Assembly (NCBI GenBank): GCA_964598725.1
Contig: CAZRCW010000006.1
Span: 1-15,230, forward strand
DNA length: 15,230 nt
Reading direction: 5' to 3'
From: JAGOTP01 sp964598725
GTDB taxonomy: Bacteria; Patescibacteriota; Patescibacteriia; 2-12-FULL-60-25
Below are positions 1-7,871 of this stretch, one piece after another. The notes beneath the pieces are model-generated. The model saw nothing but the letters and a program-made list of their open reading frames with translations, did no database searches and was not told the DNA's origin. Position numbers and translations under genes: made by a program. Positions within the stretch are counted from its first letter, which is position 1; each line of letters opens with the position of its first letter.

Positions 1-68
1 GCCTCTACATCAGCGTACGTAAGACCTGACCATCCTGACTGGTATTCAGTAACCTTATATTCTGCCAT
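1..68 (-). CDS. Partial N-terminus of an unidentified phage structural-module protein
   Basis: Only the first 22 codons lie in the window. The translation begins MAEYKVTEYQSGWSGLTYAD and continues off the left edge. The ATG is 5 bases past the stop of the upstream small gene, in the same direction, so the two are probably cotranscribed. Genes at this place in HK97-type phages, after the capsid gene, usually encode head-tail connector or head-completion proteins. That is inference from position only; the visible residues do not identify a family. Confidence 0.6.
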   Translation of the reverse strand, partial: MAEYKVTEYQSGWSGLTYADVE

Positions 69-73
69 AGTAG

Positions 74-286
74 TTATTTGTTCTTATTTGACAGCTTGCG
101 TGGCTTCATTACTTTTGTCTCATATTGGTCTTTATCTTCGACCTTCTCTGCTTTTGCAGAGTTTACGAGCACTGAAAACGGAGCAAGACTACGTGCAATT
201 ACATCATCTACATCGTACTCCTGACCCTCAACGAAGTTACCTCGACCTGTCATCCCGACTGATTGAATCATTTTAATTGTTACCAT
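74..286 (-). CDS. Small head-completion-type protein (70 aa), function not proven
   Basis: This 70-aa protein has a short beta-like N-terminal part: VTIKMIQSVG, then a G-N-F-V-E-G-Q-E-Y-D-V segment, then D-V-I-A-R-S-L. A lysine-rich tail follows from about residue 45. The arrangement of a beta strand, a Gly-rich turn, then 'G-x-x-Y-x-V-x-D-x-x-A' resembles the short proteins often encoded just after the major capsid gene of siphoviruses. No enzymatic motif is visible. It lies beyond the terminator that follows the capsid gene, so it either depends on read-through or has its own promoter; an AT-rich TATAAT-containing sequence sits just upstream (about 295-300, minus strand). A role in head completion is inferred from position. 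Confidence 0.7.
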   Translation of the reverse strand: MVTIKMIQSVGMTGRGNFVEGQEYDVDDVIARSLAPFSVLVNSAKAEKVEDKDQYETKVMKPRKLSNKNK

Positions 287-294
287 ATATCGTA

Positions 295-310
295 ATTATA
301 TACATCTCTT
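295..310 (-). promoter_or_regulatory. Possible -10 element (TATAAT) restarting transcription after the capsid terminator
   Basis: On the minus strand a TATAAT hexamer occupies 300-295, preceded by GATGTA. It lies between the terminator (311-344) and the start of the 70-aa gene at 286. There is no recognisable TTGACA-type -35 at the right distance, so this could be an activator-dependent promoter or simply AT-rich leader. The only support is the -10 match and the need to restart transcription beyond the terminator. Confidence 0.25.
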
Positions 311-344
311 AACAAAAAATCCCCAAGTTATTGCTAACTTGGGG
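311..344 (-). terminator. Rho-independent terminator after the major capsid gene
   Basis: A perfect 10-bp inverted repeat (CCCCAAGTTA / TAACTTGGGG) with a 4-base loop occupies 321-344. On the minus strand it is followed at once by A and then six Ts (319-314). It begins about 30 bases after the capsid stop codon. The T-tract is on the minus-strand side, so it ends leftward transcripts of the packaging/head operon. Such a terminator would keep capsid message abundant relative to the genes further left. Confidence 0.9.
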
Positions 345-374
345 CAATCGAAAAGCAAATCTTGCCGCGCAATT

Positions 375-1535
375 TTATGCTGCGGTACTAAGAATCGCGA
401 TTGATTTCTCTGCTGACTCGAGCTTTGGAGCTGAATCAAACGACACTATATCCAGGTATTTCTCGACGCGGAGGGCTGACATGTTCTTTTCGAACAAGTT
501 AGTCGATCCGACGGTGGCCTCTGTTGAGACGGCCGTACGCTGTGCACCATCTTCAAAGAGGTACGTAGAGTTGGCAAGATCACCAAGAATGATAGATTTC
601 GTAGTTGCAGTAGGCGAAGCTGGAAGCGCACCTGATAACTCGACTGGGAATCCAAGCAGTGTTCTCGAACCGAGAGCTGCGATTGGGTCTACAACGAATT
701 GCCCGGAGCTGCCTTGCTTAAAGATTATGTTTACAAATTGTGGCATCGACATGTAAAACTTTGCACCTGCCAAAGAGGCTGGGTTAAGTTTTCCGATGAG
801 GGTTGCCAAATCTGTAGCATCAATCTCTGAACCTAGATCATGACCAGTCGCGGCTGTTGCGGCTGAGAATGCTGCGGAGTTCTGCAAGATACCACCAGTA
901 AAGGTGGCTGATCCTACGAGTCCACGGACATCTTCTGCGTACGCAAAGGCTGCAGCTGCACGCTTTAACAGAATATCAAACACACTGACTGGGGACATAT
1001 CAGCGAACTGATTTGACCACAATATCATTGCGTAAAGAGTCTTCATGTTGACAGCGAGCGTTCCAACTGTTGGGGTACTATCGGTTTTTGCAGCCATTTC
1101 AGTTTGTTCTGAAACGGTTACATCTGCGATTGTGCCAAAGCTGGCTTTCTGACCTGAAAAAGGTACAACTTCTGTATTTCGACGGAATACTCCATAAGCA
1201 CTCGAGAGACGCTTGGCCTCACCTAGAAACTCGGTTGGTATAAAATACCCACCTTGGTTGTTGGTTGCGGTGTTGAGCGCCTTCGTGTAGGTCTGAAATC
1301 CAGAAATATCACGATCTTTGATTGAGTTTAGAGCTTTCACAAAGTTCGTTTTGAAATCTGAATCAAACTTACCGGCTGAAATATTCAGGGCTTTCTGTTG
1401 CTCTTCGAGCTTGGCCTCTACATGCTTTGACACATTTGAGGTTACAGCTGCGATGAGATCAGAATCCTTGGCAATTTCTGGCGCGAGGTTTTTTTTGAGA
1501 TCTTCCATCACTTTAGAAACATCATTATTTTCCAT
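375..1535 (-). CDS. HK97-family major capsid protein
   Basis: This 386-aa protein forms the icosahedral shell. Residues 1 to about 88 are charged and helical and look like the N-terminal delta/scaffold domain that the prohead protease removes. The mature-domain hallmark follows as N-N-Q-G-G-Y-F-I-P-T-E-F at about 92-103, the usual start of the N-arm in Phage_capsid proteins. Further on are an alanine-rich spine-helix region (about 185-205) and a C-terminal segment with Y-L-F-E-D-G. The length is normal for the family. The ATG is 2 bases beyond the protease stop, so translation is probably coupled. The order protease then capsid, with a terminator after it, is typical. I cannot say whether the HK97 crosslinking Lys/Asn pair is conserved. 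Confidence 0.95.
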   Translation of the reverse strand: MENNDVSKVMEDLKKNLAPEIAKDSDLIAAVTSNVSKHVEAKLEEQQKALNISAGKFDSDFKTNFVKALNSIKDRDISGFQTYTKALNTATNNQGGYFIPTEFLGEAKRLSSAYGVFRRNTEVVPFSGQKASFGTIADVTVSEQTEMAAKTDSTPTVGTLAVNMKTLYAMILWSNQFADMSPVSVFDILLKRAAAAFAYAEDVRGLVGSATFTGGILQNSAAFSAATAATGHDLGSEIDATDLATLIGKLNPASLAGAKFYMSMPQFVNIIFKQGSSGQFVVDPIAALGSRTLLGFPVELSGALPASPTATTKSIILGDLANSTYLFEDGAQRTAVSTEATVGSTNLFEKNMSALRVEKYLDIVSFDSAPKLESAEKSIAILSTAA

Positions 1536-1537
1536 TA

Positions 1538-2359
1538 TTATTTATTGGCACCCCCTTTTCCATTTTCATCCAACTTGAGAGTCTGAATGGCTATAAAGCC
1601 TGATAAAGCCTTTTGCGCTCTACCAGTTCGTGTGTGTGCTTGTTTTACTGCATGCAAAAGATTTATAAGATCTTTCTTTCCTGACATGTCTGGCACGATT
1701 TCTTCTTTTTCTTTCATTTCTGACTTTACCGCTTCAGTGATCATCGTCTTTATTTCTACTTTCAGTTCTGAAAAGAAACTAGAAAGCGTTGATTTAAGTT
1801 CTTCAGTCATCAGTGCCTTAGGATCTGCAATTAGTGCTTTTTGCTCTTTTGTGAGGAGGTCTGCTCCCTTTGCCTGCATTGCATCAATTAGCGCTTTGTT
1901 TTCTTGCGCGAAAGATCGGACGACCACAGCATCTGCATTAGCTGGTACATAAACTATTGATAGTTCATATAACTCCTGTTGCTCGTAATCATAGTTCGAG
2001 CCTTCCTCACCAAATTTGATGACGCGGAATCCAACTGAGAATGCATTGATATACCCATCCTTTAGCTTGTTGTAGAGCAAAACTCCGATTGGATCATTTT
2101 TATCAAACTGTAGATCAAAGACCAAATCATTGCCTGAAAGTGCGACTGCGATTGCCTTTGCTGGTGGCATGTATTCATCACAGTGATTAACTTGTACTAC
2201 TGGGTTTTTCTGGTAGTTTTCAAGACTCCACCCCGCAGGATTGATGCGCTCACCGTGACGATCAAGGTTACCGTTTGATCCAATAATTGCTTTGACAATA
2301 AGCTGCTCATCATCAAAAGTAGACTTTGCGGTAGTGTTGAAAGATTTAATCTTGTCCAT
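1538..2359 (-). CDS. HK97-type prohead (maturation) protease
   Basis: I chose the ATG at 2359 (273 aa, MDKIKSFNTT) because the longer open frame to 2440 would overlap the portal gene and adds unrelated residues. The N-terminal half matches the S78/U35 prohead protease family: D-R-H-G-E near 33-37, a catalytic-type His in V-N-H (H59), the nucleophile Ser in N-A-F-S-V-G-F (S108), and an acidic residue in Y-E-L-S (E132) before V-Y-V-P-A-N-A-D-A. The C-terminal part from about 150 is charged and helical and could act as a scaffold-like extension, since no separate scaffold gene is visible. The enzyme digests the capsid delta domain inside the prohead. It sits between the portal and capsid genes. 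Confidence 0.93.
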   Translation of the reverse strand: MDKIKSFNTTAKSTFDDEQLIVKAIIGSNGNLDRHGERINPAGWSLENYQKNPVVQVNHCDEYMPPAKAIAVALSGNDLVFDLQFDKNDPIGVLLYNKLKDGYINAFSVGFRVIKFGEEGSNYDYEQQELYELSIVYVPANADAVVVRSFAQENKALIDAMQAKGADLLTKEQKALIADPKALMTEELKSTLSSFFSELKVEIKTMITEAVKSEMKEKEEIVPDMSGKKDLINLLHAVKQAHTRTGRAQKALSGFIAIQTLKLDENGKGGANK

Positions 2360-2406
2360 AGGTTGATCTGATATACAAATTATATATATACACCCTGAAA
2401 AATAGC

Positions 2407-4245
2407 TCACTCCTCCGGTATTTCCGGTATGGTAATGCATCTACAATTTGGATGTGCTGGCTCGGAATAATCACCTGTGGGAAAAGCTTCTCCCATCTTA
2501 CGTACTTCTTTATCATTTTGCGTACACGTAGCACACGCATCATCTAGCGCATCCCATCTAACGCTCTGTATCTTTAGCTTGCTGTAGCCATACCATGATG
2601 CTTTTTGATATGACTTTAATGTTTCAGTTCTCATCACTCTTTCAACCCGATAATCTTTTTCTTTAGTAAGTTTTCCTTTGATAAAATCTTTGATCTCTTT
2701 TGGCTCGCTCAATCCTGATTTGACTGCTTCATCATAGATATCTTTTACATCAGACTTCATTGATTCTTTTATTTGTTTTGCAGTATTGCGAGATTGTAGC
2801 AACGCAAGTATTCCAAGACCTGCACCAATGGTAGCTAATAGTTTTGTACCATATACCGTGTCTGTATTCTTTAACGCCTTCTCCATGATTTCTTTATTTT
2901 CATCATACATTTCCTCGCCATATTCTTCCTGCCATTTCTCAAGATCTGGATTAAACAACTCAACCGCTTTGGTAACACCGTCTAAAGTTTTTACATGATC
3001 ACCAATTTTTGCAATGACACGATCAAAAAGCTTGGAAAACTTTCTTTTGTAAGATGGTGCTACCTTAGATAACGTGACCTCGCGCAATCTATCGAGCTCA
3101 ATAGCAAGCTGTCTTTGGCTTCTTTTTTGAATCATCGACTTGTTAATAAGCAGTGGATCAATAGATTTATTTGCTGTAGCATCAAGTTTATATCCCGTCA
3201 ATTCTCTAGCCTCATCAATAGAAAGCCATACATTGACTCCTGTTTGCGCTAATCTCAAATCATATTCGCGATCACGTGACCTGAGATCTGGTGACATAAT
3301 TTTCGTATTTGGATAATGTGATTCAACATATCGTGACAGTTTTTTACTAAACCACGTTGATAGTGGGTGCAAAGTAAAAGTCATGAAGTGATCGTAGGCC
3401 GCGCGTGAGTTTGCATAATTTACTTCATCAGTAAATAGTAGCGGCTTGGGTACGCCAAACATGGCAAGGATATTATCACGGGTAAACTTCCGTCCCTCTG
3501 TATACTCAAGATCCTTGTTGGATATTGCAAGTGGCTTGAACTCACTGTTTGTATCTGTAAAAATTACCTTGCCTGATTTTTTAGATCCTGCATATTGATC
3601 ATTAAACTTATTGACTGCTTGCTGAAATGTTTCTGGTGTGAGTTCGCCCTTGAAACTCAATGTGCCGGATGGGTTTACAGAATTGTCAAACACAGCTCTA
3701 TTGTGCTCATTTGCGTCTTTTTCATTTAGGATTTCATACCTCATCTTTTCAATAGGGGATATGACGCTAAGAGGATCTTCTGGATTAAAACATACGAACA
3801 TGATCACATCCTTCATGTCTATTGTTTTTTGTCCGCTTGTCATGGTATAAGTAAGTCGTGTCCATGGTCCGTGCTCATGATTTGGCTTTCCTTTACTCCC
3901 AGAAATGAAAGTAATCTTGCTATCATTAATCCACCAATAGCACGCGCCAAACCTCATGTAATTGTATACTGTAATCTTTACCAAATCCTCATATCCTAAA
4001 TATGAATTAGAGCTATTTAGAAGATTAAGAAAATCGCTTTTAGGTAGATCTTTACTTGCTTGTGTGACATGATATAGAGGTACAGCTGCAAGATTTTGAC
4101 CAATAAAATCAAGACACTTGTATGCAATGCCCTCTATTTCAGATATGGATAGATTAGAGTTTGAGAATATATATCTCCATCCTCGATCTTGATCTACGAA
4201 GCTTTTCCGTTTGTAAAAAAAGGCAAAAGGGTTGGGTATTTTCAT
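2407..4245 (-). CDS. Portal protein with C-terminal MuF-like (SPP1 gp7) domain
   Basis: This is a 612-aa protein starting MKIPNPFAFF at 4245; an upstream in-frame Met would overlap the terminase gene. The first ~400 residues look like an HK97-type portal, the dodecameric ring through which DNA is packaged: I-E-G-I-A-Y-K-C-L-D-F-I-G near the N-terminus, then a Y-T-E-G-R-K-F and M-F-G-V-P-K-P-L-L stretch as in Phage_portal. The last ~100 residues carry the Mu F/SPP1 gp7 signature: R-V-M-R-T-E-T, then V-R-W-D-A-L-D-D-A-C-A-T-C, then A-H-P-N-C-R-C near the end. Cys and His positions in this domain suggest a metal site. MuF proteins are minor head components injected or retained with the DNA. Here the two are one polypeptide, more often encoded by neighbouring genes, though fusions are known. 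Confidence 0.93.
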   Translation of the reverse strand: MKIPNPFAFFYKRKSFVDQDRGWRYIFSNSNLSISEIEGIAYKCLDFIGQNLAAVPLYHVTQASKDLPKSDFLNLLNSSNSYLGYEDLVKITVYNYMRFGACYWWINDSKITFISGSKGKPNHEHGPWTRLTYTMTSGQKTIDMKDVIMFVCFNPEDPLSVISPIEKMRYEILNEKDANEHNRAVFDNSVNPSGTLSFKGELTPETFQQAVNKFNDQYAGSKKSGKVIFTDTNSEFKPLAISNKDLEYTEGRKFTRDNILAMFGVPKPLLFTDEVNYANSRAAYDHFMTFTLHPLSTWFSKKLSRYVESHYPNTKIMSPDLRSRDREYDLRLAQTGVNVWLSIDEARELTGYKLDATANKSIDPLLINKSMIQKRSQRQLAIELDRLREVTLSKVAPSYKRKFSKLFDRVIAKIGDHVKTLDGVTKAVELFNPDLEKWQEEYGEEMYDENKEIMEKALKNTDTVYGTKLLATIGAGLGILALLQSRNTAKQIKESMKSDVKDIYDEAVKSGLSEPKEIKDFIKGKLTKEKDYRVERVMRTETLKSYQKASWYGYSKLKIQSVRWDALDDACATCTQNDKEVRKMGEAFPTGDYSEPAHPNCRCITIPEIPEE

Positions 4246-4270
4246 AGGGGTGATCTTTACGTATATTGTA

Positions 4271-5641
4271 CTAGCCGACAGCAAAATTAAGTACAGGAGG
4301 TGGGGACGCGAATGTACAAATCAGCGCATCAAAAAAGTCTGGTGATACTCCCTTTGTTCGCTTCTTCAAATCATCCTTTGGCTCAATGCTTATCACCTTA
4401 TCGCTATTGACTTTGTATTTGATCCATAAAGCCTGATCAAAGTATTCTTTGTCTTTCGGATTAAGCTTGCCGCCATTTTCTAGCCACATTTTGCACAGCC
4501 AACACGCTTCAGCTTTGACATTGGAATATCTCGTTTTGTCTTTTGCTGATGCTCCAAACACCACCTTCACCACTCGGTATCCTTTCTCTTTCGCTCGATC
4601 TGATACGCCATGACCTATGCCGGTATCATCAATGTAGTCTGTAACTTCTATCTTCTTTTCTAAAAGCGGCTTTCGTATCTCATCTAACTGAACAAGATTC
4701 TGCATAGTATCGTTGCTTTTATTCTTTCCTGATACCTCAGCGTAGGTGTCTGACCGCGTGACATGTGCATTATAGTCACCACCACCCGCTATATCAGAGC
4801 CTATCCGGTGATCACCTGAATGTGGCACTTGTTTATATGCAGCCTCAAGCAGCTCTCGTGAGATGAGTGGTCTGTATCCTTTCTCATCTATCTCATTACG
4901 ATCTGGAAACTTGCAGTTGTAAAACTCGTCAAACATAGGCAAAACGCGCGCTGCCTCTACCTGTTTTGGGTCAAGCCTGCCCTCAGACATAGCTGTTTCA
5001 AGAGATATCAGTGTTGGCTCGTACCCAGTATCATGCTCGAAGTGTGCTCGAAAATGATTATCGCCTATTGCGTTGCCAAGCTCTACTAAATGTGTTTCTT
5101 CATACTTATATCCCGCTAAAATCTTGATAACTTGTGCGTATTTTGCAGGTGTCAGCAGTGGGGATTCATCAAGGACAATGTGTGGCGCGTGCTCTCCTAT
5201 GGTTTGGGATACATTGACATCTGCTCCATGAAGTGAGGCTATGCGTAATCGACCACCACCCCTGAATCGTATCTCCTCTTTTGTTTTTTTATCTTTCAAC
5301 CTTTCCTGTTTGCCCAACTCGATCATGAGCTCTGATCTGGTGAGGATATTATCGAATAAGTGATCAATGACCATCTTCATCAAAATGCCTGACGTGCCGT
5401 ACTTAACTGAAACCACTACATAATCCATCCCCATCAATGCAGTCAATACCACTACTGCTACTGATATGACCTCAGTTTTTCCATAACCTGTAGGACCTAA
5501 AACCGCCTGCCTATTTGACTGATGCAAAACTATCTTTAGATACAAATCCTTTTGCGATGGAGTGAAAGCATCTGTTGCTTTTTGTCCTCGCACGATAAAG
5601 AGGTCAAGAAGTTTCAGAAGTGTTTGTTTCTGGTTTTCCAT
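4271..5641 (-). CDS. terL: Terminase large subunit (packaging ATPase-nuclease)
   Basis: This 456-aa protein powers DNA translocation into the prohead and cuts concatemers. The ATPase domain has a Walker A G-P-T-G-Y-G-K-T at 49-56, a Walker B I-V-L-D-E-S at 155-160 and a possible coupling motif around L-G-N-A-I-G-D at 188-194. The C-terminal RNase H-like nuclease domain has an acidic residue in G-S-D-I-A-G-G-G-D (D283), Y-I-D-D-T-G-I-G-H-G-V (D338/D339) and S-P-D-F-F-D-A-L (D435, D438). The length fits the family. The ATG lies 38 bases inside the end of the small terminase gene. The portal start follows 25 bases after the TAG stop. The identification is secure; the packaging type (cos or headful) cannot be told from this. 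Confidence 0.95.
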   Translation of the reverse strand: MENQKQTLLKLLDLFIVRGQKATDAFTPSQKDLYLKIVLHQSNRQAVLGPTGYGKTEVISVAVVVLTALMGMDYVVVSVKYGTSGILMKMVIDHLFDNILTRSELMIELGKQERLKDKKTKEEIRFRGGGRLRIASLHGADVNVSQTIGEHAPHIVLDESPLLTPAKYAQVIKILAGYKYEETHLVELGNAIGDNHFRAHFEHDTGYEPTLISLETAMSEGRLDPKQVEAARVLPMFDEFYNCKFPDRNEIDEKGYRPLISRELLEAAYKQVPHSGDHRIGSDIAGGGDYNAHVTRSDTYAEVSGKNKSNDTMQNLVQLDEIRKPLLEKKIEVTDYIDDTGIGHGVSDRAKEKGYRVVKVVFGASAKDKTRYSNVKAEACWLCKMWLENGGKLNPKDKEYFDQALWIKYKVNSDKVISIEPKDDLKKRTKGVSPDFFDALICTFASPPPVLNFAVG

Positions 5642-6008
5642 AAAGTACTGCTTTTAGTTTGGCTTTTATTTCCTCGACTTCTCGGGTGTCTTCGACTGCC
5701 AGCACTTGTCGTGCCTTGCCTTCTGTGCGGTCAGTAATTTCAACAAGATACTTGAAATCCTTATTTGCTTTTAGCATCGCTTCATAGGCTATGTTTTGAG
5801 CTATTGTGCGGACAGAGTGAGGATACTTTACTAGCCATCCTTTCATCTCATCAACAGTCATGCGCATCAGTAGATTATATTGATACGATATGGTGTCTTC
5901 TTTTTTCCATCCTCCAGGACTACGATGTTGTGGATTATCTCCAAATCCACCTTTCCCTTCTGGGTTGCGGTTCATGTCTTGTTCTGTAGTCAGTGATAGA
6001 TTTGTCAT
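5604..6008 (-). CDS. terS: Probable terminase small subunit
   Basis: This is a 134-aa protein directly upstream of and overlapping the large terminase. The N-terminal region (about residues 12-35: N-R-N-P-E-G-K-G-G-F-G, then R-S-P-G-G-W) resembles the Gly/Pro/basic stretch called DUF5681 in many small-terminase-like proteins. The middle (about 40-105) is helical, as expected for the oligomerisation and DNA-binding core. No classic helix-turn-helix can be assigned by eye, so the call leans on position, size and overlap. Small subunits recognise the packaging site and stimulate the large subunit. An alternative start at the second Met (residue 12) would place the protein just before the DUF5681-like stretch. 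Confidence 0.75.
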   Translation of the reverse strand: MTNLSLTTEQDMNRNPEGKGGFGDNPQHRSPGGWKKEDTISYQYNLLMRMTVDEMKGWLVKYPHSVRTIAQNIAYEAMLKANKDFKYLVEITDRTEGKARQVLAVEDTREVEEIKAKLKAVLYGKPETNTSETS

Positions 6009-6017
6009 AATTGGTGG

Positions 6018-6047
6018 ATCATACTATATAACACTGTCTGATAGCAA
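6018..6047 (-). promoter_or_regulatory. Possible promoter for the terminase-head genes
   Basis: On the minus strand TTGCTA (6047-6042) is followed after 18 bases by TATGAT (6023-6018), just upstream of the small terminase start at 6008. The -10 matches 5 of 6 consensus bases and the -35 only 4 of 6. It overlaps the end of the methyltransferase gene. It may provide separate expression of the packaging genes, but the predicted leader would be very short. Confidence 0.3.
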
Positions 6048-7004
6048 CTGCTTGTACACTTCTTCTGCTACATGAGCCATCATCACTGGTGGTACGCTCA
6101 TCCCTATTAAATACCTATATGGGACGTCAACAAAATCATAGTCTAGCGGCCATGATCCTATCAGTGATGTTTCCCATTTGTTTAACTGTCTTGGGTATTT
6201 GTCATGATACGTCCCGCCACTTGCTGAAATTGTGTTTGCTACCTTGTTGCTGTTTACTTTTTTTGTGCTTTGGAACTTTCCGACTGGTGCCCCTGGTCTT
6301 GCGTCTTTCCAGTACTCGTAGTATTTGTCAGTCAAGTTCTTCTTTGTATCTGTACCGTCGCTTATCTCTAAGAATATGATTGGCTTTTTATTGAAAGCCA
6401 GCTTTATCTTTTTGTTGGCTTTATTGCAGATAAAGAAAACACGCTCTCGCTTTTGGGGTACTCCCATTGAGGCTGCATTGAGTAAGAAGACTTGACATGT
6501 GTAACCTATTTTTGCAAACTCATCAATGATCATCTTGACATATCCCTTTGCATTTCCTTTGAGCATTCCTGATACATTTTCTGCAATAACAACTCGAGGT
6601 TTCATTTTTTCTGCTAATTTTATGAAGTCGAAAAATAGATCATCCAGTACTTGCTTTGCTTGCCCCTCTCTAAAATGCTTCTCTTTGCCCCATGCTTTTT
6701 CACGTAGGCCAGTGGTTGAGAATGTGCTGCATGGTGGTGAGCCATCAAGCACGTCGACTTGTGGCAAATCGTTTCTGTGTATCAAATCCTTGATTGGACC
6801 CAATATGTATTTTTTTGGGTGGTGGTTGGCTTCGTAGACTTTCTGCATTTGAGGATCAATGTCATTTGCGCATACCACGTCATATCCTGCCAGCTTGTAT
6901 CCCATTGATGAGCCGCCACCACATGAGAATGTAGTCATCACGGTCAATCCGTGTCCCTTTGGATAACCGTCTTTCAATCTCCACAAATACTTGTAGTCGC
7001 TCAT
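6024..7004 (-). CDS. C5-cytosine DNA methyltransferase
   Basis: This is a 326-aa protein starting MSDYKYLWRL; its ATG overlaps the TGA stop of the ParB-like gene in the ATGA arrangement. It transfers a methyl group from S-adenosylmethionine to carbon 5 of cytosine. Conserved motifs occur in order: motif I T-F-S-C-G-G-G-S-S-M-G (25-35), motif II acidic N-D-I-D (47-50), motif IV G-S-P-P-C-S with the catalytic Cys at 92, motif VI A-E-N-V (141-144), motif VIII Q-K-R-E-R-V (184-189), and a motif X variant G-M-S-V-P-P near 301-306 in place of the usual G-N-x-V-P. The target-recognition region lies between about 195 and 290; its sequence specificity cannot be read by eye. It probably protects phage DNA from host restriction or marks it for packaging. 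Confidence 0.95.
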   Translation of the reverse strand: MSDYKYLWRLKDGYPKGHGLTVMTTFSCGGGSSMGYKLAGYDVVCANDIDPQMQKVYEANHHPKKYILGPIKDLIHRNDLPQVDVLDGSPPCSTFSTTGLREKAWGKEKHFREGQAKQVLDDLFFDFIKLAEKMKPRVVIAENVSGMLKGNAKGYVKMIIDEFAKIGYTCQVFLLNAASMGVPQKRERVFFICNKANKKIKLAFNKKPIIFLEISDGTDTKKNLTDKYYEYWKDARPGAPVGKFQSTKKVNSNKVANTISASGGTYHDKYPRQLNKWETSLIGSWPLDYDFVDVPYRYLIGMSVPPVMMAHVAEEVYKQLLSDSVI

Positions 7005-7489
7005 TTTTGTTTTGCAAATTGGAAGCCGCACTTAGGGCATGTACAGTCAAGGTCTTTTGTAAGATCTGCTTGATCAACTTCTTTATTTTTGTCTGAAAGA
7101 TCAGCCTCACTATCCCAATCCTTTTTCATAACTCCCCAGTCTGCAAGCATTTCTGGGTCCCATTCATTGGCTAGCATTTCCCAATCCCAATCACCATGCT
7201 GAATGTTGTCTTTGATGATAAACATCCTCTGTTGCTCGTCGGTCAAATCTTCTGCGTGTATGACGGGTATCTCTTTCAGTCCGGCCTCTTGGCACGCTTT
7301 TAATCTCATGTTACCTCCAAGCACAATCATGTCTTTGTTGACCACTACAGGACGTATCTTGAGCATGTCCGGAAAGTCTTGAATCGATTTGAGAAGCTTT
7401 TGATATCTCTCGTCTTTGATCAGACGTGGATTGTTTGGGTTTAACTTTAGCTTCGATATTTTTACAATTTCAATCGTAGGAATGTTCAT
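7001..7489 (-). CDS. ParB/Srx-like N-terminal domain protein with C-terminal Cys cluster
   Basis: This is a 162-aa protein. Residues 5-100 match the ParB-like nuclease fold found in phage proteins: N-P-N-N-P-R near 17-22, then V-L-G-G-N-M-R-L-K-A-C at 56-66, the ParB 'GGxxRxxA' box, and E-I-P-V at 73-76. A Trp/Asp-rich linker follows, and the tail holds C149, C151 and C154 in C-T-C-P-K-C-G-F, an incomplete zinc-ribbon-like cluster. In many phages this domain is fused to, or next to, a DNA methyltransferase; here the methyltransferase is the very next gene with ATGA overlap, suggesting they act together. Whether it cuts DNA, binds CTP or only binds DNA is unknown. Confidence 0.85.
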   Translation of the reverse strand: MNIPTIEIVKISKLKLNPNNPRLIKDERYQKLLKSIQDFPDMLKIRPVVVNKDMIVLGGNMRLKACQEAGLKEIPVIHAEDLTDEQQRMFIIKDNIQHGDWDWEMLANEWDPEMLADWGVMKKDWDSEADLSDKNKEVDQADLTKDLDCTCPKCGFQFAKQK

Positions 7490-7490
7490 A

Positions 7491-7871
7491 TTATGAAAAA
7501 TAAATATCGATTAATCTTTTGGCTTCTTCAAATCCGTAACATATTCTAGCGCAAATGCGCTCACCGATGCCATCTAAAAACTGTATCCATTTGCTTTGTT
7601 CATCTGAAACAGTACTGCCTTTTGTTCTTTTGAGCTCAATAAATAAAAGTCTTTTGTCACCCACTATAGCGTAGTCTGGAAACCCTGGCTTGACGCCCTC
7701 TACTTTATTTTTCATTCGAGTGCCCCAGCTTTTGGTGTACGTCTCTTGAGCGAGATGTGTATATAACTTTATTCGCCCGCTGTCTTTCAGTATGGCAAGG
7801 TATCTTGCAAGAGATACCGCCTCATCGTGTTCAGTTGCTATCAATGGTTTGTTTGTGGTTATTTTCCGCAT
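7491..7871 (-). CDS. VRR-NUC domain nuclease
   Basis: This is a 126-aa stand-alone VRR-NUC (PD-(D/E)XK superfamily) endonuclease. It has E14 in T-E-H-D-E-A near the N-terminus, P-G-F-P-D-Y with D66, and L-F-I-E-L-K-R with E79 and K81, followed by D-E-Q-S-K-W-I as is usual in this family. The length is typical for phage single-domain versions, which act on DNA structures during replication, recombination or packaging. Its start overlaps the end of the upstream gene by 13 bases. Its stop is 1 base before the ParB-like ATG, so the cassette is translated as a unit. Confidence 0.9.
   Translation of the reverse strand: MRKITTNKPLIATEHDEAVSLARYLAILKDSGRIKLYTHLAQETYTKSWGTRMKNKVEGVKPGFPDYAIVGDKRLLFIELKRTKGSTVSDEQSKWIQFLDGIGERICARICYGFEEAKRLIDIYFS

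Noticed and set aside
1587..1952. Plus-strand open frame opposite the protease C-terminus
   Set aside because: It lies fully inside a well-supported gene and encodes Ser/Phe-rich antisense-type sequence with no family match.
2360..2440. Longer N-terminus of the prohead protease
   Set aside because: It would overlap the portal gene end and adds residues unlike the family; the Met at 2359 begins the family-like sequence.
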